A stretch of DNA of 64,000 bases from Gemmatimonadota bacterium (GTDB lineage: Bacteria > Gemmatimonadota > Gemmatimonadetes > Gemmatimonadales > GWC2-71-9). Shown in pieces: positions 34,903-43,702 of the stretch; position 1 is the stretch's first letter; each line of letters opens with the position of its first letter. Below the pieces are notes generated by a model. That model ran no database searches. It was not told where the DNA came from and saw only the letters and a program-made list of their open reading frames with translations. The stretch is taken from positions 18,979 to 82,978 of the forward strand of contig SHZT01000010.1 of NCBI GenBank assembly GCA_009692185.1, written 5' to 3'. A program made the translations under genes and the position numbers.

Positions 34903-35334
34903 ATGGCAGACTGGCCGACCGACACCGAGCGGCGCGACTTCGAGCGCCAATGGAACGACCACCCCGGCATGCGGCACCTGGGCGCCCGCGTAGACCTGTC
35001 CACCCCTGGAGAGGTGCGATGCACCGTAGACCCGGTTCGACCCGAGCATCGCGGCGGGCTGGGGACCGAGGCCGTAAACGGAGCGGTGATCGCGGGTGTG
35101 TTTGACCTCGTGATCGGCCTGTCAGGCTACGTGCACACCCGCGGCCGCCGCGCCGGCGTGGCCCAGTTGTCCATCCAGTTCTTGCGCCCGGTCCTCGGCG
35201 ACCGGTTCACGACGGTGGCCCGCGCGTCGCGCGTGGGAACCAACCTGGTGTTCTCCAGTGCCGAGTTGACCGATGAGCGCGGGGTCGTGTGCGCGCGATG
35301 CGACGGGATCGTGGCGGTGGCGGGGACGTCGTGA
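34903..35334 (+). CDS. PaaI-like hotdog thioesterase
   Basis: The 143-residue protein has the hotdog fold pattern, with the central helix in GTEAVNGAVIAGVFDLVIGLS followed by strands QLSIQFLRPVLGDRFTTVARA and LVFSSAELTDERGVVCAR. PaaI-type enzymes hydrolyse acyl- or aryl-CoA thioesters. The Asn/Gly at the start of the helix is in the usual catalytic position. It is an isolated plus-strand gene ending 2 bp before the convergent histidine kinase gene. Substrate unknown. Confidence 0.75.
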   Translation: MADWPTDTERRDFERQWNDHPGMRHLGARVDLSTPGEVRCTVDPVRPEHRGGLGTEAVNGAVIAGVFDLVIGLSGYVHTRGRRAGVAQLSIQFLRPVLGDRFTTVARASRVGTNLVFSSAELTDERGVVCARCDGIVAVAGTS

Positions 35335-35335
35335 T

Positions 35336-38131
35336 CTAGGTCCGGACCGGCGTTGCCTCGTCCAGGATCGACCGCACGCGGGTGATCAGGTCCTGCACGG
35401 TCCACGGCTTCGGCAGGAACGGCACGGACGCCTCAAGGGAAAGCTTCGAGCGCGACTCCCGCCCGACGTAGCCGCTGGTAAACAGGAACTTCATCGTCTT
35501 GCCCAGTTCCCGCACGGCATCATAGAGCTGCTGCCCGTTCATGCGCGGCATGACGACATCCGACAGGACGAGATCGACCTGGGCCCCCTCGGCGGTGAGC
35601 AGCTCCAGCGCCGCCTGACCGTCGGCGGCCAGCAGGACACGGTACCCGTAGTGCTCCAGGATCCGGCGTGCCGACGCACGAATCCGCTCCTCGTCCTCCA
35701 CGACCAGGATCGTCTCTGACCAGCCCCTGAGGGCGGTTGCCGACGACGGTGCGTCCGCCCCGGCCTCGGCCGCGCCCTCCGCGGGCGCCGGCGTGCCGGC
35801 ATCAGCCGTCACGAGGGGCAAGTAGATGCGGAACGTGGTCCCGCGGCCGCGCTCGCTGTCTACCGCGATATAGCCACCGCTCTGCTTCACAATTCCGTAT
35901 ACCGTCGCCAGCCCCAGGCCGGTGCCCTTGCCAAGTTCCTTGGTCGTGAAAAAAGGCTCGAAAATGTGGGCCTGCACGTCCGGGTCCATGCCCTCCCCGG
36001 TGTCGTGCACCGCGAGCAGCACGTGCGGGCCGGTCATGGCGCCGGGATGCCGCCGGACGAACGCGTCGTCCAGGTCCCGGTGCGCCGTCTCCAGCGTCAC
36101 CGTCCCGCCTTGGGGCATGGCGTCCCGGGCGTTCACGACCAGGCTGACGAGCGCCTGTTCGATCTGTCCCCGGTCAGCGCGCACGGATGCCAAGTCGGGG
36201 TGAAGCAAGGTCACCAATTCGATGTCTTCGGAGATGAGCCGGCGCAGGAGGCGCTGCACGTCCCGCACGACGCGATTCAGGTCCAGCAGCTCCGGGCGCA
36301 GGAGCTGACGGCGGCTGAAGGCGAGCAGCTGGCGGGTGAGCGCCGCGGCGCGCGAGGCGGCCGACTTGATGTCGGTGGCATCTTCCAGTCGCGGGTCGGC
36401 CGGTGAGAGGCTCGCCAGCAGCAGCTCGACGGATCCCAGCATGGCCGTGAGCAGGTTGTTGAAGTCGTGCGCCACGCCCCCAGCCAGCCGCCCGATCGCT
36501 TCCATTTTCTGCGCCTGCCGGAGCTGCGCCTCGAGATCCCGCCGCTCGGTGACATCGCGCCGGGTGCCCCAGGCCCGCTTCAGCTGCCCGCCCTCGATGA
36601 ACCCAATCAACGAATTCTGGAATGAGCGGGGCCGCCCCTCGCGATCCCGATCCTGCGTCTCGGTGTCCGTCAGTCGGTACCCGGCACGGATGAACGCGCG
36701 GAGCATTTCCTCGTTGGTCGGGTCGGTCCGCACCAGGAGATCCCCCAGGCGGGTGCCGAGCAGGTCGCCCGCGGCATCGTAGCCGTACATGCGAGCCATG
36801 GCGTCGTTGCACTCGGCCAGGTACGCGTGCCGGTACCAGTGCTCGATTTGCTCGTCTTCCGGGCGGGCCACCGGGAGCGGCGGATCCACCTCGAACCGGT
36901 AGATCGCTTCGGTGGAATGCGCGATGAACGAGCGATAGCGTTCTTCCGCGGTGTGGCGGGCGACCTCCACCTGCCGCTGTTCCGTGAGGTCCTCCACCAC
37001 GGCCAGCCAGCACCGCTGGCCGGACACCTCCACCGGCGTGAGGCTCATGAGCGCGTCGTAGCACCCGCCGTCCTTGCGGCGGAACCGCACTTCGTGCCGA
37101 TGCAAATACCCGTTGCGCTGTGCCAGCTCGAGCGCCTCCTGGCGCTCATCCTCATGACAGTAGAGCCGGGCCACGTTGCCCAGCTCCTCGATGTCCCCCG
37201 CGGTGTAGCCGCCCGGCGCCCGGATCGCGTCGTTGAATGCCAGCAGGTTCCCGGTCTCGTCGGCAATGCCGAGGCCGATGGGCGCGTTCTCGAACAGCGC
37301 GCGGTACAGGCCTTCCCGTTCCTTGAGCGCGTCTTCGGCCGTCTTGCGCTGGGTAATGTCGCGCGTCACCGCCAGCATGACGGGAGACGGAACTCCTGGT
37401 CCCTGTACCGCAACCGCATAGGACTCGAGCCAGCGCCGCTTGCCCTTGAGCCCGGTCACCTCGAACCGCAGGGTGCGTGATTCTCCGCGGAAGACTTCCT
37501 CGCCAAACCGGGTGAAGGCCTCCCGATGCTCCGGCGCAATCAGTGCGATGACCGGAGTCCCCTTCACATCTTCGAGGCTGGCGGCGTCGATTACGGCGAG
37601 CCCCGCGGGATTCATGTGGATCACTGTCCCGCCTGACGACACCAGCTTCACGCATTCGGGCGAGGCTTCTACGACCGCCTGGAACAGCATCTCCACCCGT
37701 TGCAGGTCGCTCACGTCGCGGTAGCGGATGACGATGGCACGGATCTTGGGGTCCTCCAGCCGGTTGAGCGCCACCAGCTGGATGGTATGATACGAGCCGT
37801 CGATCAGCCGAGTGCGGACATCGGCCGTCACGCCGACATCCGGCTGCTCGAGGAGGGACGTCAGCAGCTGGCGAGACCGGGCGAGGTCCTCCGGGTGCAC
37901 GAGATCGAAGGCGCTCCGGCCGATCATTGCGCCCGCGGTGAAACCCAGGATGTACCCGCGCCCGACGCTGGCGTTGAGAACCTTGCCCTCACGATCGACC
38001 AAGGCGACGACATCAGCGCTGTGCTCGAGCACCGTCCGGAGAACGTCGGCGCTGAGCGCGCCGGGGGCCGCCGCGCGCGGCTTGGCCTTGCGAGGGGCAC
38101 GATGGCTGCGAGCCAGGCGCTTCTTCTTCAT
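35336..38131 (-). CDS. Multi-PAS hybrid histidine kinase
   Basis: The start at 38131 ([10 protein letters not shown]) is preferred; the open frame upstream to 38443 has no domain character and overlaps a divergent gene. The 931-residue protein has about four or five PAS/PAC domains, then a HisKA helix with phosphoacceptor His in [12 protein letters not shown] HATPase follows ([35 protein letters not shown]), then a C-terminal receiver with acidic pair VEDE and phospho-Asp in [11 protein letters not shown]. No transmembrane segment is visible, so it senses a cytoplasmic signal. No cognate regulator is adjacent; phosphorelay would pass through its own receiver. Confidence 0.92.
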   Translation of the reverse strand: MKKKRLARSHRAPRKAKPRAAAPGALSADVLRTVLEHSADVVALVDREGKVLNASVGRGYILGFTAGAMIGRSAFDLVHPEDLARSRQLLTSLLEQPDVGVTADVRTRLIDGSYHTIQLVALNRLEDPKIRAIVIRYRDVSDLQRVEMLFQAVVEASPECVKLVSSGGTVIHMNPAGLAVIDAASLEDVKGTPVIALIAPEHREAFTRFGEEVFRGESRTLRFEVTGLKGKRRWLESYAVAVQGPGVPSPVMLAVTRDITQRKTAEDALKEREGLYRALFENAPIGLGIADETGNLLAFNDAIRAPGGYTAGDIEELGNVARLYCHEDERQEALELAQRNGYLHRHEVRFRRKDGGCYDALMSLTPVEVSGQRCWLAVVEDLTEQRQVEVARHTAEERYRSFIAHSTEAIYRFEVDPPLPVARPEDEQIEHWYRHAYLAECNDAMARMYGYDAAGDLLGTRLGDLLVRTDPTNEEMLRAFIRAGYRLTDTETQDRDREGRPRSFQNSLIGFIEGGQLKRAWGTRRDVTERRDLEAQLRQAQKMEAIGRLAGGVAHDFNNLLTAMLGSVELLLASLSPADPRLEDATDIKSAASRAAALTRQLLAFSRRQLLRPELLDLNRVVRDVQRLLRRLISEDIELVTLLHPDLASVRADRGQIEQALVSLVVNARDAMPQGGTVTLETAHRDLDDAFVRRHPGAMTGPHVLLAVHDTGEGMDPDVQAHIFEPFFTTKELGKGTGLGLATVYGIVKQSGGYIAVDSERGRGTTFRIYLPLVTADAGTPAPAEGAAEAGADAPSSATALRGWSETILVVEDEERIRASARRILEHYGYRVLLAADGQAALELLTAEGAQVDLVLSDVVMPRMNGQQLYDAVRELGKTMKFLFTSGYVGRESRSKLSLEASVPFLPKPWTVQDLITRVRSILDEATPVRT

Positions 38132-38300
38132 ACCGATGAAAGTTGCGCTCCGAACGTTGGCGCCGCGCTCATGTCCGTGTCCACCGTTGTCGTAGCGATC
38201 AATGCGCAGTTGCTGGCCCGGTCGCGGGTGGCCGGCCCGGAGCGCTAGTACCGCAGCCGCCCGCGAACGACGTCTTCGGGACGTCTGGCAAGGAGGATGT

Positions 38301-38561
38301 ATGCAGCTCGATGCAAGAGGATTCGGAATCGCCGCCGGGACAACGGCGGCCGCATTGTCGGCCGTGTGCTGGGCGGTGATCGCCGTGGCGCCGAGGGCCG
38401 CGACGCAGCTGTTCGGCATGATGATCCACGTGGATCTCGGCAACCTGCTACGCGCCGCGACCGTGCCGAGCTTCGTGGTGGGCGTGGTCTGCTGGGGAGT
38501 CGGTACCGGCCTGGTATTCGGGTTCGGTGCCTGGGTCTATAACCGAATGCAGATCACGTGA
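38301..38561 (+). CDS. Small two-helix membrane protein (DUF5676-like)
   Basis: The 86-residue protein has two transmembrane segments (AAGTTAAALSAVCWAVIAVA and the VPSFVVGVVCWGVGTGLVFG region) and a C-terminal NRMQIT. A near-perfect Shine-Dalgarno AAGGAGGA at 38290-38297 fixes the ATG at 38301. Pattern and length resemble DUF5676 proteins found in metal-resistance clusters. It overlaps the next gene by GTGA and begins the metal-related region. Confidence 0.75.
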   Translation: MQLDARGFGIAAGTTAAALSAVCWAVIAVAPRAATQLFGMMIHVDLGNLLRAATVPSFVVGVVCWGVGTGLVFGFGAWVYNRMQIT

Positions 38562-39382
38562 CCGGCGCGAATGCGATGTCGGGCCTGCCGGCGCTTCCCG
38601 CCGTGGTAGCGGCCTTGGCGCTCCTGGCGGGCCCCTCGCAGCTCGCGGGGCAGATCGACTACCGGAATCTGGACGACGACCGCCCCACCGTTATCGAGGA
38701 TGCCTACCCGGTGGAGCGATACGCATTCGAAATCCTGCTCCCGTACCGCTTCGAGCGGGAACCTGGTGGCGGCGTCGTGCACGCCGCCATTCCGGAGCTT
38801 GCCGGAGGCCTGCTCCCGAACTTCCAGTTGGGGCTCAAGGTTCCCATCGCGGTCGAGCGCTCCGGCGGAGTCACCACGCGTGGGCTGTCGGGTCTCCGGG
38901 TCTTTGCACTGTACAACTTCAATACTGAGAGTCGTGTCCTGCCGGCTGTGTCACTCCGGTTCGACCTCGCGCTCCCCGCCGGACCGCTTGGGGGCGATGT
39001 CACGCGCGCGGCCGTCAAGGCCATCACCACGCGATCGTGGGGACGCAACCGCATTCACCTGAACGCGGCCTATTCCGTGGGACGAGCCGGCGTGGCCGCG
39101 GCGGCGGAGCCGTTAAGCCGTTGGTGGGCGGGAGCCGCGGTCGACCGCACGCTGTTTCGCCACAGCACGCTGGTGGTAGGCGAGGTCTACGCCGCTCAGG
39201 CGGAGCGCGGCAGCCGAGCCGAAGTGGTCGCATCGGTAGGCGTCCGACGACAGGTAACGCCGACTACCGTCCTGGACCTCGGCATTGCCCGGGGCCTTCG
39301 CGATGGGCCCAGCGCGGCGTTTACCGTCGGCCTGTCGCATGCATTTGCCGTCGCCGCGATCATGCCCGGCGGCGGACGGTGA
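38558..39382 (+). CDS. Secreted beta-barrel-like outer-membrane protein
   Basis: The GTG at 38558 overlaps the preceding stop; an ATG at 38576 is an alternative. Either start yields a signal peptide ending AGPSQLAGQ. The ~270-residue product is rich in alternating hydrophobic/aromatic strands (FEILLPYRFER, FQLGLKVPIAVE, LRVFALYNFNTE, VSLRFDLALP, RIHLNAAYSVG) and ends with a strand, as in MetA-pathway/transporter-like barrels. It probably sits in the outer membrane. Its neighbours in a metal-efflux region suggest solute or metal handling, but this is not shown by sequence. Confidence 0.65.
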   Translation: MTGANAMSGLPALPAVVAALALLAGPSQLAGQIDYRNLDDDRPTVIEDAYPVERYAFEILLPYRFEREPGGGVVHAAIPELAGGLLPNFQLGLKVPIAVERSGGVTTRGLSGLRVFALYNFNTESRVLPAVSLRFDLALPAGPLGGDVTRAAVKAITTRSWGRNRIHLNAAYSVGRAGVAAAAEPLSRWWAGAAVDRTLFRHSTLVVGEVYAAQAERGSRAEVVASVGVRRQVTPTTVLDLGIARGLRDGPSAAFTVGLSHAFAVAAIMPGGGR

Positions 39383-39390
39383 GGGGCCAG

Positions 39391-40407
39391 GTGCCTACGA
39401 CCATCCTCAGGATCGGCGCCGTGCTGCTCCTTGCCGGCGCGGCCCGGCCCACCGTAGCGCCCGCCCAGGACCAGCGGGGCGAGCAGTTCTACTACCCGGG
39501 ATCGTTCAACTGGGAGTTCCTGGGCCGCTACCCCGATGCCGCTCGGCTGTTCAACGCCTTCGATTACGGCCACGCGGTGCTATACGAACGGCTCTACACG
39601 GCCCGGGACTCGGCCGCCCTCTCGCAAGCCCTGGACCGGGAGTATCAGCTCCTTACGACCGACCTCCTGGTCCGGCCACCCCGGTTCGCGGTCGCCGAAG
39701 AAACCGTCGCACCCGGCTACGCCAAGCTCGCGTGGCGGGCCAAGCTGATGTTCGACTGGGCGCACGTCCTCCACCGACAGATCTACGATATTCACGCCGA
39801 TGAGCGGCTGAGTGAAGCCCTCAAAGACTCGTTGGTCGAGCGGGTCACCGACTACTACCTGAGCAAGCGCGAAGCCGCTTTTGTCACAGCGCCGAAGTCC
39901 ATGCATCTCATGGACGAGCAGTACTACAGCCAGACCTTCCGTACTCGGTATCGCGCCTTCAACGGCCTGATCTGGGCCTACCACTGGCTTCAGGTCGGGC
40001 TCTACGAGCCGTTGCTCGCGGGCCGACAGGAGGGGGAACGGCAGGACGGCGTGCGAGCGACGATCACCAGGTTCTGGGACATGCTGCGCGACCCACCAAC
40101 CAACATGCCCGGCATGATGCCCATGACCGTGACGGTTGCCCCCCGCTTCACCCAGCGGCATCCGAGGGCCGCCGCCATTTTCGACAACCTGCACATGCTT
40201 CACGACATCATCAGCGACATTCTCGCGTCCGAGAAAGTCGGCGACAAGCGCCAAGCCATCTATGCGATGCTGGCAGAGTTCCAGGACGCGAGCCGGAACG
40301 TCATGACGCCGGCCGAATGGCGCGAGATGGGAGAGATGATGGGCGGCGTGGACGCGATGGGCGGTGCGGTCCCGATCCGGACCGGATCGGACCCCATCAC
40401 GCCATGA
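39391..40407 (+). CDS. Exported helical protein of unknown function
   Basis: GTG at 39391, preceded by GAGGGG, gives a signal peptide ending APAQDQ and a 338-residue product. The mature part is helical and rich in Tyr, Trp and His (YYPGSFNWEFLGRYPDAARLF, ALDREYQLLTTDLL, WAHVLHRQIYDIHADERL, FNGLIWAYHWLQVGLYE). Its last ~70 codons (from 40186) are duplicated at 47092-47295. No known family is recognised. It lies in the same operon direction as the RND pump genes. Confidence 0.6.
   Translation: MPTTILRIGAVLLLAGAARPTVAPAQDQRGEQFYYPGSFNWEFLGRYPDAARLFNAFDYGHAVLYERLYTARDSAALSQALDREYQLLTTDLLVRPPRFAVAEETVAPGYAKLAWRAKLMFDWAHVLHRQIYDIHADERLSEALKDSLVERVTDYYLSKREAAFVTAPKSMHLMDEQYYSQTFRTRYRAFNGLIWAYHWLQVGLYEPLLAGRQEGERQDGVRATITRFWDMLRDPPTNMPGMMPMTVTVAPRFTQRHPRAAAIFDNLHMLHDIISDILASEKVGDKRQAIYAMLAEFQDASRNVMTPAEWREMGEMMGGVDAMGGAVPIRTGSDPITP
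40186..40407 (+). repeat. Left copy of a ~0.2-kb direct repeat flanking the RND efflux genes
   Basis: The 3' end of the gene at 39391-40407 recurs in the same orientation at 47092-47295. Of the first 51 residues encoded from the shared MLHDIISDILA, 46 are identical. The second copy differs by a clean 18-bp deletion near its end and a few substitutions. The repeats bracket the small secreted protein and the three RND pump genes. Confidence 0.85.
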
Positions 40408-40491
40408 CGCAAAAGCGCGATGAAGCAAGGGACCACGTTCGTCCCTGACTGCGCCTTGACACCGTAACGTTCCGCCCCCTAGCATCCGCTC

Positions 40492-40821
40492 ATGCGCCTG
40501 TCTGGTATCCGACTGTCGAGGCTGGCGGTAGCAATCCTGCTTCTGGAATCAGCGGCGGGGTTGCCACTACCTGCTCATGCCGATCACACGGCGCAGGTTT
40601 CACACGTCGAGCAGGCACACGGCGGTCACGATACCATCATCATCCGGAGCACAGAACGTCAGAAGCCTGACGCGACGGTACTGGCACTGCCGGCAACGCA
40701 AGTAGTCCTCGCCGACCCGCCGGACGTACCGGTCCGAGGCACCCAGGCGGAGCCGAAGGCACCAGCGGCCCGGCCCCCTACCTGCGAAACGCTCCCCAGG
40801 GCACCACCGATTCTCCTCTAG
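40492..40821 (+). CDS. Small secreted His-rich protein
   Basis: The 109-residue protein has a signal peptide (residues 1-30, ending PAHA). The mature region is low in structure with several His (DHTAQVSHVEQAHGGHDT) and is Pro/Ala-rich at the end. It stands just upstream of the TolC-like gene and could bind or scavenge metal in the periplasm, but no family is recognised. Start chosen for the signal peptide. Confidence 0.5.
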   Translation: MRLSGIRLSRLAVAILLLESAAGLPLPAHADHTAQVSHVEQAHGGHDTIIIRSTERQKPDATVLALPATQVVLADPPDVPVRGTQAEPKAPAARPPTCETLPRAPPILL

Positions 40822-40932
40822 CACCGATGCGCCGCCCGCGCAGTTTCGCGCGCGCGGAAATCGCTCTTTCGCCCGCCTCCGGCCCCGCCTGTGGCGTCGG
40901 CTGTGGACGGGAGAACTTGCTGGAGGTCCCAA

Positions 40933-42195
40933 GTGCATTTCAGAGCCGGAATCCTCATTGCCGCCAGCCTGCTGCTTGGCGTCCCGCCGGAGGCGCCCGC
41001 CCAGGAACCCGTGCGCCGGGTGACCTTGGACGAGGCCCTCGCACTGTTCGCGTCAAACAGCCTGGAGCTGCGGATCGCCCGCGCCGGTGCGACCGAGGCA
41101 TCGCTAACCGCGCGGCAGGCGGCCGCCTACCCCAACCCGGCGCTAACCGCGACTCACGAGGCCCTCGGCAGCGGGGCGGCCCGCTATCGCGAGTCGTATC
41201 TCACCGTTAGCCAGCGGCTGGATTGGCCGTGGCTCGCCTCCGCTCGCCGGGCCGCCGCAGGACACCGCTCCGGGGCGGCCGTAGCGCGCGTGGCCGCCGA
41301 CAGCATCCGACTCGCCTTCGACGTGCGGCGCGCGTTCGGTGAAGCCGCCGCCGCCGAGGACCTGACCACCGCGCTTGCCGAGGCAACGGAGTTGGTGCGC
41401 CGGGCCGAGCGGCAGGCGAGCGAGCGCGCCGCGTCGGGCGACATTTCGCGTTACGAGTTGCGGCGTCTCCGCGTCGAGCGGCTCCGGTACGAAAACGAAC
41501 TGGGGCAGGCCGCGAGTGCGCTGGGCACCGCGAGGCGCCGGCTGGGTGGCATGGTCCTTACCGGCGGCTCCGGAGAAGTGGCGCCCTCCGCGCCGCTGCC
41601 GGGACACCCGCCTCGCGTTTCCCTCGAGGTCGCCGTGGAGAGGGCCGTCGGCCTTCACCCGGCCGTCGCCGAGGCCGCGGCGTTGGCCGCGGCCGCCCGG
41701 AATGCCCGTCAGGCAGCCGCATCGGACCGCTTGCCGGCGCCGACGATCACGGGCGGCTACAAGGGCCAGTCCGACGGGTTCAGCGGGTTGTTCCTGGGTG
41801 CCGGAGTGTCGCTTCCTCTGTTCGACCGCCGCGGCGCCGCCCTGGCCGCGGCCAAAGCGCAAGCCGAAGGATCCGCCACCGCCGCCGCGCTCGCAACCCG
41901 GCTCGCGGAGAACGATGTGCGGCGTACCCACGCGGCCTACGGGGCCGCGCTGGCCCGCGCCGCGCTCCAGGGCGACAGCGCAGAGGCCGAGGCGGACGCG
42001 CTGCTCCGAATCGCTCGACTTGCATACGAAGAGGGCGAGATGAGCCTCATTGAGCTCCTCGACGCCGTAGATGCGTACCGCACGAGCCGCGCGGCAGCCG
42101 TCGAAGCCGGCGTGAATCTCTGGACGAGTTTCTTCGATCTCGAACGCGCTGTGGGCAGCCCGCTGGCTGACCTGCAAAGGAAGGAGGGGCAATGA
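40933..42195 (+). CDS. TolC-family outer-membrane efflux protein (CusC/CzcC-like)
   Basis: GTG at 40933 is preceded by TGGAGG at 40921-40926 and gives a signal peptide ending EAPAQ; the open frame before it is not signal-like. The 420-residue protein shows the two-fold TolC repeat: VTLDEALALFASNSLELRIARA, the Ala-rich coiled helices, then VSLEVAVERAVGLHPAVAEA and GVSLPLFDRRGAALAAAKAQ. It forms the outer-membrane duct of the tripartite pump. It overlaps the adaptor gene (ATGA). Confidence 0.85.
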   Translation: MHFRAGILIAASLLLGVPPEAPAQEPVRRVTLDEALALFASNSLELRIARAGATEASLTARQAAAYPNPALTATHEALGSGAARYRESYLTVSQRLDWPWLASARRAAAGHRSGAAVARVAADSIRLAFDVRRAFGEAAAAEDLTTALAEATELVRRAERQASERAASGDISRYELRRLRVERLRYENELGQAASALGTARRRLGGMVLTGGSGEVAPSAPLPGHPPRVSLEVAVERAVGLHPAVAEAAALAAAARNARQAAASDRLPAPTITGGYKGQSDGFSGLFLGAGVSLPLFDRRGAALAAAKAQAEGSATAAALATRLAENDVRRTHAAYGAALARAALQGDSAEAEADALLRIARLAYEEGEMSLIELLDAVDAYRTSRAAAVEAGVNLWTSFFDLERAVGSPLADLQRKEGQ

Positions 42196-43694
42196 TGCGG
42201 CAGATTCTGCTTCGCACGGCATTGGCCGGGGTCAGCACCGCCGCCATCCTCGCGGGATGCGCTCGCCGCTCGGGCATGGAGGCTGCGGACCTGGGCGGCG
42301 GTGGCAGCGTCACGATGTGGACCGACTCCACCGAGCTCTTCATGGAGTACCCGCCGCTCATCGTGGGCACACCTGACAAGTTCGCGGTCCACCTTACCGA
42401 TGTCACGGACTTCGCCCCCCTCCGGGGCGGAGATGTCCGCTTCGTGTTCACCCCGCGCGACGGCGGTGATCCAGTGGTGGTCGAGCAGAAAGCCCCGCGG
42501 GCACCGGGCATCTACGGCACCGAGCCAACGTTCCGGCGCGCCGGCGTGCACGATCTCATGATCGTGATCAGCAGTCCGCAAATCCGGGACACGATTCGCG
42601 TATCCGGACTCCGGGTGTACGAATCCGCCTCGGCCACACCCGCACCCGGCGCCGCAGCCGAGGGCGGGATTCCGTTTCTCAAGGAACAGCAATGGAAGAC
42701 CCCGGGGTTCGCGACGGCGTTTCCCGCGCGGGTGACGGTGTCGTCCACCATATCCGCCCCCGGGGAGATCCTGCCGGCGGCGGGGCGCCATGCCCGCGTT
42801 ACCGCACCGGTGAACGGACTCCTCGAGTTCGGCGACATCGACGCCTCGCTGGCGCCAGGAGTGGCCGTGCGGCGGGGCCAGCGACTCGCCCTGATTACTC
42901 CTTCGATCGGCGAAGGAGGCAGTGCCCTGGCCGCCGCGCGACGGGAATTACGGGAAGCAGAAGACGAGCATGCCCGCGCGACGCGGCTGTTTGCGGCGGA
43001 GGCGATTCCCCAGCGACGCCTCCACGAGGCCGAAGGGCGTCTGGCGGCGGCCCGTGAGACGGCCGCCGGCGTAGGGGGATCCGCCGTCGCGGATTCCGCC
43101 GGACGGCTGGAATTGCGATCCCCGCTCAGCGGGATCGTGGTCGAACACCGCGTCATCCCGGGAAGCCGGGTCGAGGCTGGTGAACACCTCATGACGATTG
43201 TCGATCCGTCGGTGGTGTGGCTCAGCGTGCGGGTCCCGGCGAGCCAGGCCGCGGGCGTGCGGCGCACCCGGGGAGCCGGATTCCGGCAACCGGGCGAGAA
43301 CACGCGCCATCATACCGGCCGCGTCCTCTCGGTCGGGGCCGTGCTCGATTCAGTGACCCGCACCATCCCGCTCCTGTTCGAGGTCGCGAACCCCGCGGGC
43401 CTCATCACCATTGGCAGCCTGGTCCAGGCCGACGTGGAAACGGGCGAGGGAGTCACGGGGATCGGCGTCCCCATATCGGCGATCCTCGAGGAAGACGGTC
43501 GCCCGTTGGCGTACGTCCAGGTGTCCGGCGAACGGTTCGAGCGACGGGACCTCGTGCTGGGCGGGCGCGACGCCACCCACGCACTGGTCCTCTCGGGCCT
43601 CTCAGAATCCGATCGGGTGGTGACCGGGGCCGCCGTGCAAGTCCGCCTCGCGTCGTTGTCCACGGCAGTCCCGGCTCACGGGCACGAGCACTGA
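42192..43694 (+). CDS. RND efflux periplasmic adaptor (membrane fusion protein)
   Basis: The 500-residue protein has a lipoprotein signal (AAILAGC). An extra N-terminal domain of about 130 residues (FMEYPPLIVGTPDKFAVHLTDVTDF) is typical of heavy-metal adaptors. The lipoyl/hairpin/barrel core follows (ARVTAPVNGLLEFGDID, GRLELRSPLSGIVVEHRV, VPASQA), and it ends AHGHEH, a possible metal-binding tail. It links the RND pump to the TolC-like channel. It overlaps the TolC gene and is followed after 8 bp by the pump gene. Confidence 0.88.
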   Translation: MMRQILLRTALAGVSTAAILAGCARRSGMEAADLGGGGSVTMWTDSTELFMEYPPLIVGTPDKFAVHLTDVTDFAPLRGGDVRFVFTPRDGGDPVVVEQKAPRAPGIYGTEPTFRRAGVHDLMIVISSPQIRDTIRVSGLRVYESASATPAPGAAAEGGIPFLKEQQWKTPGFATAFPARVTVSSTISAPGEILPAAGRHARVTAPVNGLLEFGDIDASLAPGVAVRRGQRLALITPSIGEGGSALAAARRELREAEDEHARATRLFAAEAIPQRRLHEAEGRLAAARETAAGVGGSAVADSAGRLELRSPLSGIVVEHRVIPGSRVEAGEHLMTIVDPSVVWLSVRVPASQAAGVRRTRGAGFRQPGENTRHHTGRVLSVGAVLDSVTRTIPLLFEVANPAGLITIGSLVQADVETGEGVTGIGVPISAILEEDGRPLAYVQVSGERFERRDLVLGGRDATHALVLSGLSESDRVVTGAAVQVRLASLSTAVPAHGHEH

Positions 43695-43702
43695 GAGATG
43701 CC

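Noticed and set aside
40428..40446. Hairpin AGGGAC/GTCCCT after the 39391 gene
   Set aside because: Only a 6-bp stem, no T-tract; too weak to call a terminator.
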